Shown here one piece after another: positions 63,461 to 64,000 of a stretch of 64,000 bases of DNA. The DNA is taken from the NCBI RefSeq assembly GCF_036373705.1, contig NC_089863.1:6011357-6075356 (forward strand). The letters are read 5' to 3'. The position numbers and the translations under genes are program-made. This DNA is from Amia ocellicauda. Its lineage: Eukaryota; Chordata; Actinopteri; Amiiformes; Amiidae. The notes beneath the pieces are model-generated. The model made no database searches. It saw nothing but the letters and a program-made list of their open reading frames with translations, and was not told the origin of the DNA. The number at the start of each line of letters is the position of its first letter. Positions within the stretch are counted from its first letter, which is position 1.

Positions 63461-63960
63461 GGAAAATGTCTATCTTTAAGCGCCAGGTGGGGGACAGAAA
63501 TGTCTCTGACGGCCAGTGAAACCCTGACACTGACCCTGACACACTAACACACTGACACACTAACACACTGACACAGACACACTGACACAGTAATACACTG
63601 ACATGGACACACTGTCACAGTAACACACTGACACAGTGAGACTGACACACTAACACACTGACATGGACACACTAACACTCTGAAAATGTCTATCTTTAAG
63701 CACAAGGTGCGGGACAAAAATGGCTCTGACGGCCAGTGACACCCTGACACTGACACTGACACAAACACACTAACACACTGACACACTAACACACTAACAC
63801 AGACACACAGACGCACTAACACACTGACACGGACACACTGACACAGTAATACTCTGACACAGTAACACACTGACATGGACACACTGTCACAGTAACACAC
63901 TGAGACTGACACACTAACACACTGACACTGATACACTGTTGCTGGCACCTCAGTGTGCAT
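63461..63960. repeat. Tandem duplication of about 220 bp with ACACTGAC repeats
   Basis: Bases 63461-63525 (GAAAATGTCTATCTTTAAGC.., TCTGACGGCCAGTGA) recur at 63681-63745 with few changes, each followed by about 150-200 bases of ACACTGACACACTAAC-type repeats. Open frames through the repeats are artefacts. Confidence 0.9.
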
Positions 63961-64000
63961 GTGTCGCCATGGCCCTGTTGTGAGAGGTTGTAGTTGGGTT

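Overview
The window is vertebrate nuclear DNA, most likely from a ray-finned fish. Genes are split by many introns, and splice sites, (CA)n/(GA)n microsatellites, Tc1-like transposons, an L2-type LINE, a tRNA-derived SINE with an L2-like tail, and fish-type homologues all point that way. Species cannot be named from the sequence. There is no bacterial, plasmid or CRISPR content.

Layout. 1-12.7 kb has no gene I can recognise: microsatellites, an orphan CpG-rich patch (8.67-9.5 kb), a cAMP-response-element cluster near 5.0 kb and a 1 kb minisatellite (10.83-11.80 kb). 13.06-15.85 kb (minus strand) holds a nine-exon gene of the PABIR/FAM122 family (PP2A-B55 inhibitor type) with a GC-rich promoter. 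21.11-22.36 kb (minus) is a single-exon P2Y-type nucleotide receptor. 24-45 kb is an accessory, repeat-rich stretch: SINE, LINEs, Ty3/gypsy remnant, three Tc1-type elements, and a plus-strand class A GPCR pseudogene (38.5-39.5 kb) with a second fragment and several duplicated non-coding segments around it. 45.67-47.26 kb (minus) is a schwannomin-interacting-protein-1 (SCHIP1)-like gene whose six coding exons I could join in frame. 48.84-50.23 kb is a decayed non-LTR retrotransposon. 54.23-57.09 kb (minus) is acetylcholinesterase (ache), four coding exons joined in frame to the T tail, with a CpG-rich candidate first exon at 61.7-62.1 kb.

The four intact genes all lie on the minus strand but have unrelated jobs (PP2A regulation, nucleotide sensing, cytoskeletal/ankyrin-linked coiled coil, acetylcholine hydrolysis), so they do not form a pathway. 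What is most worth a second look is structural: a dying tandem GPCR array, a large element with about 110-bp inverted ends that encloses an L2 LINE and a gypsy remnant, a P2Y receptor lacking the usual DPxxY sequence, a serine-rich insert in AChE, and triplet-repeat expansion in three neighbouring genes. I found no convincing new biological system. Exon joins were made by eye from splice consensus and reading phase.
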